From the NCBI RefSeq assembly GCF_010015445.1, contig NC_053119.1, forward strand, positions 26,008,383 through 26,072,382: a DNA stretch of 64,000 nt, in the 5' to 3' direction. The position numbers were made by a program, and so were the translations under genes. Each line of letters begins with the position of its first letter. The first letter of the stretch is position 1. Below the pieces are notes generated by a model, which was given only the letters and a program-made list of their open reading frames with translations, had not been told where the DNA came from and made no database searches. Positions 62,301 to 64,000 of the stretch are shown here, one piece after another. The stretch is from Perca fluviatilis. Its lineage: Eukaryota; Chordata; Actinopteri; Perciformes; Percidae.

Positions 62301-63531
62301 GTAAAAATTCATAACAAATCAGTCACATGCTAGCACTTTAGCAACTTTTACCAAAATGTAGGCACAATTGAGCAGAAATGTTCAAATGCTTCGAGCTTGC
62401 AGGAATTTGTAAGTGCATCACTCTGAAAAAACTTAAATTAAACCTATCTCCGCTTACAGATTTTGCTTAATGGACACCAAAACTACTCCACCGCATCTTC
62501 AGACTGTTTTATCAAAAATTCTGCCTACAGTGCATCAACATGTTTTACTGAAAACAGTACTGTAAACAACTACTGTATATTCTCCCTAAATAAATCTCCA
62601 ATATTCATAAAAAATAAATAACATGTTGATCTCATGATAGAAGTAGTGTGGTAAATTTATCTCAGAAACTGAATTTTTGACAATATTTTTTATTCTATCC
62701 ACATGTAAGCTATTGCAGTCAATGGAAATAAAGGATCTTAGAACATCAGTTTTGTCAATTATGGAGCAATCAATCTTTGTAAAAAAAATAAAATTGCGGA
62801 CCTCTCTGTTGTTTAGATGAAGTACACATTCACAGAATGTTGTTTTTATAACAATAAAATCTTTGACCCTAGTTTGAAATCTGCCTTTACATGCACACCG
62901 TGTGATTGCCTCAGTCACAGTGTAAAGTCTGATACCATATATGGTTTCTCACTTGGTAGGGTGATGCAGAATAAACATGCTAATGCCTACTCAGGCATTC
63001 TTCTTCCTCCTCCTCAAAATGCCCAGCCCCTACTCACAGCTGCTCAATTAATATTACCATACAGATCTAAACCATAGGACTAAGCCCCAGAAAGCAGTTT
63101 TGACCAGTTGTACTTGACTTGTCAGTCAACCATGATAAGAATGTTTCAGACTGACATTGTATCCATCACCCACAGCTCTCAACTTTTGAAAACAGTTTTT
63201 CTTTTTCTTTATTATGTGCGTTCATCATCCAACTCCGTTTAAAAGTACTAAAATATTCCGACCCTTCACTACAACCACCAATGGCTGTGTGTGTGTGTGT
63301 GTGTGTATAATTTGAGCCAGCACTCTACATCTTCATCCAATCAGGCAAATGCAGGAACCTCAAAGGAATAGAAGCACCACTATTTTGCTGCATAATCATA
63401 TCAACTTAACAATGAGCAAACTGACTGCAGATCAGTGCTAATATGAAATGGGGCTTTTATGCGAGCAGCTCCCAGCAATTAGGGAGATAGATGTGTTAAA
63501 TCTGAGAGGAGGGTAATACATTCTCATCTTA

Positions 63532-63536
<5 letters not shown>

Positions 63537-63580
<44 letters not shown>
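63537..63580. repeat. (AG)22 microsatellite
   Basis: An uninterrupted AG array of 44 bp. Confidence 0.95.
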
Positions 63581-63581
<1 letters not shown>

Positions 63582-63991
63582 CCTTTCAACAGTTATGACC
63601 CTCCACCTGCTGAGAGCACTCTAGACATGTTAATTCACACATAGAGAAAAGTACACACATGCACAGAGAAGAGACACACAAGTGTCCAGTGAACACTTGA
63701 GCCATCAATTTCCTCCTGCATGTGAGCAGTAAAAGCCCTCTGAAGCAATTATGTTATAAAAGAGGCTATAGACTGACATGAATTGACTCTACACAGAGCA
63801 TGATCGGTACAAACTGCTACTTAACAGGTAGAGAGACACTTTACAGGACCAGTCCTGTGAGAAACTCCACTGGTGGTGTGTATCTGTCAAGCTCACTGTT
63901 ACTGTAGATGTTTGCAGGGCTTTGTTTTGGTCTCTGTACCAGTTTGAGAGTGAATTAACTGTGCCATTAAGAAATGTGTGTGGTTGTCACA

Positions 63992-64000
63992 GGTACTTAC
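63992..64000 (-). other. b4galnt4: strong splice donor at the right edge, probable b4galnt4 exon just outside
   Basis: The minus strand at the very edge reads GTAAGTACC, a near-perfect 5' splice site whose GT is at 63999-64000. If real, the next upstream coding exon of b4galnt4 ends at 64001. Seen: the donor motif. Inferred: the exon. Confidence 0.4.

Overview
The window looks like a piece of a ray-finned fish (teleost, probably percomorph) nuclear chromosome. The evidence is vertebrate multi-exon genes with GT-AG introns, many long CA/GT microsatellites, and fish-type repeats: L2-like LINE ends, tRNA-derived SINEs, hAT-like elements and a Tc1/mariner-derived foldback. There is no sign of a bacterial or viral replicon and no CRISPR array. 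Most of the DNA is intron or intergenic sequence.

Two protein-coding genes are supported, both on the minus strand and lying head to tail. (1) abtb2 (ankyrin repeat and BTB domain containing 2; a or b copy not resolved): the complete first coding exon is at 17251-18142, with a GC-rich promoter-like region at 18143-18840. The left 17.25 kb appears to be its first intron; the ankyrin and BTB exons lie outside the window. (2) b4galnt4 (beta-1,4-N-acetylgalactosaminyltransferase 4; a or b copy not resolved): 13 consecutive coding exons run from 48933 down to a stop codon at 24033-24035. All introns are canonical GT-AG and the phases agree throughout, giving 1047 complete codons before the stop. 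The N-terminal exons (cytoplasmic tail, membrane anchor, most of the PA14 region) lie beyond 64000; a strong reverse-strand splice donor sits exactly at the right edge. A likely 3' UTR reaches to an AATAAA at 21930-21935, so only about 3 kb separates its end from the abtb2 promoter.

Layout: 1-17250 abtb2 intron 1 (microsatellites, a hAT fragment abutting a SINE, a perfect palindrome); 17251-18840 abtb2 exon 1 and promoter; 18841-21911 short intergenic region holding an 0.8-kb foldback element; 21912-34352 the 3' part of b4galnt4 with twelve compact exons and an 848-bp hAT-like insertion in one intron; 34353-48854 a 14.5-kb intron with an L2-like LINE, a SINE, two hAT-like elements with clean target-site duplications and an A/C-only tract; 48855-48933 one exon; 48934-64000 the next, very long intron, with CA arrays, a second perfect palindrome and several old repeats.

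The two genes are not known to share a pathway. B4GALNT4 makes LacdiNAc (GalNAc-beta-1,4-GlcNAc) on Golgi glycoproteins; ABTB2 is a BTB-type cytoplasmic adaptor. I found no convincing new biological system. The items most worth a second look are two perfect near-spacerless palindromes, the large foldback element, the long low-complexity central exon of b4galnt4, CA-repeat tracts next to b4galnt4 splice sites, and several transposon insertions with intact target-site duplications.
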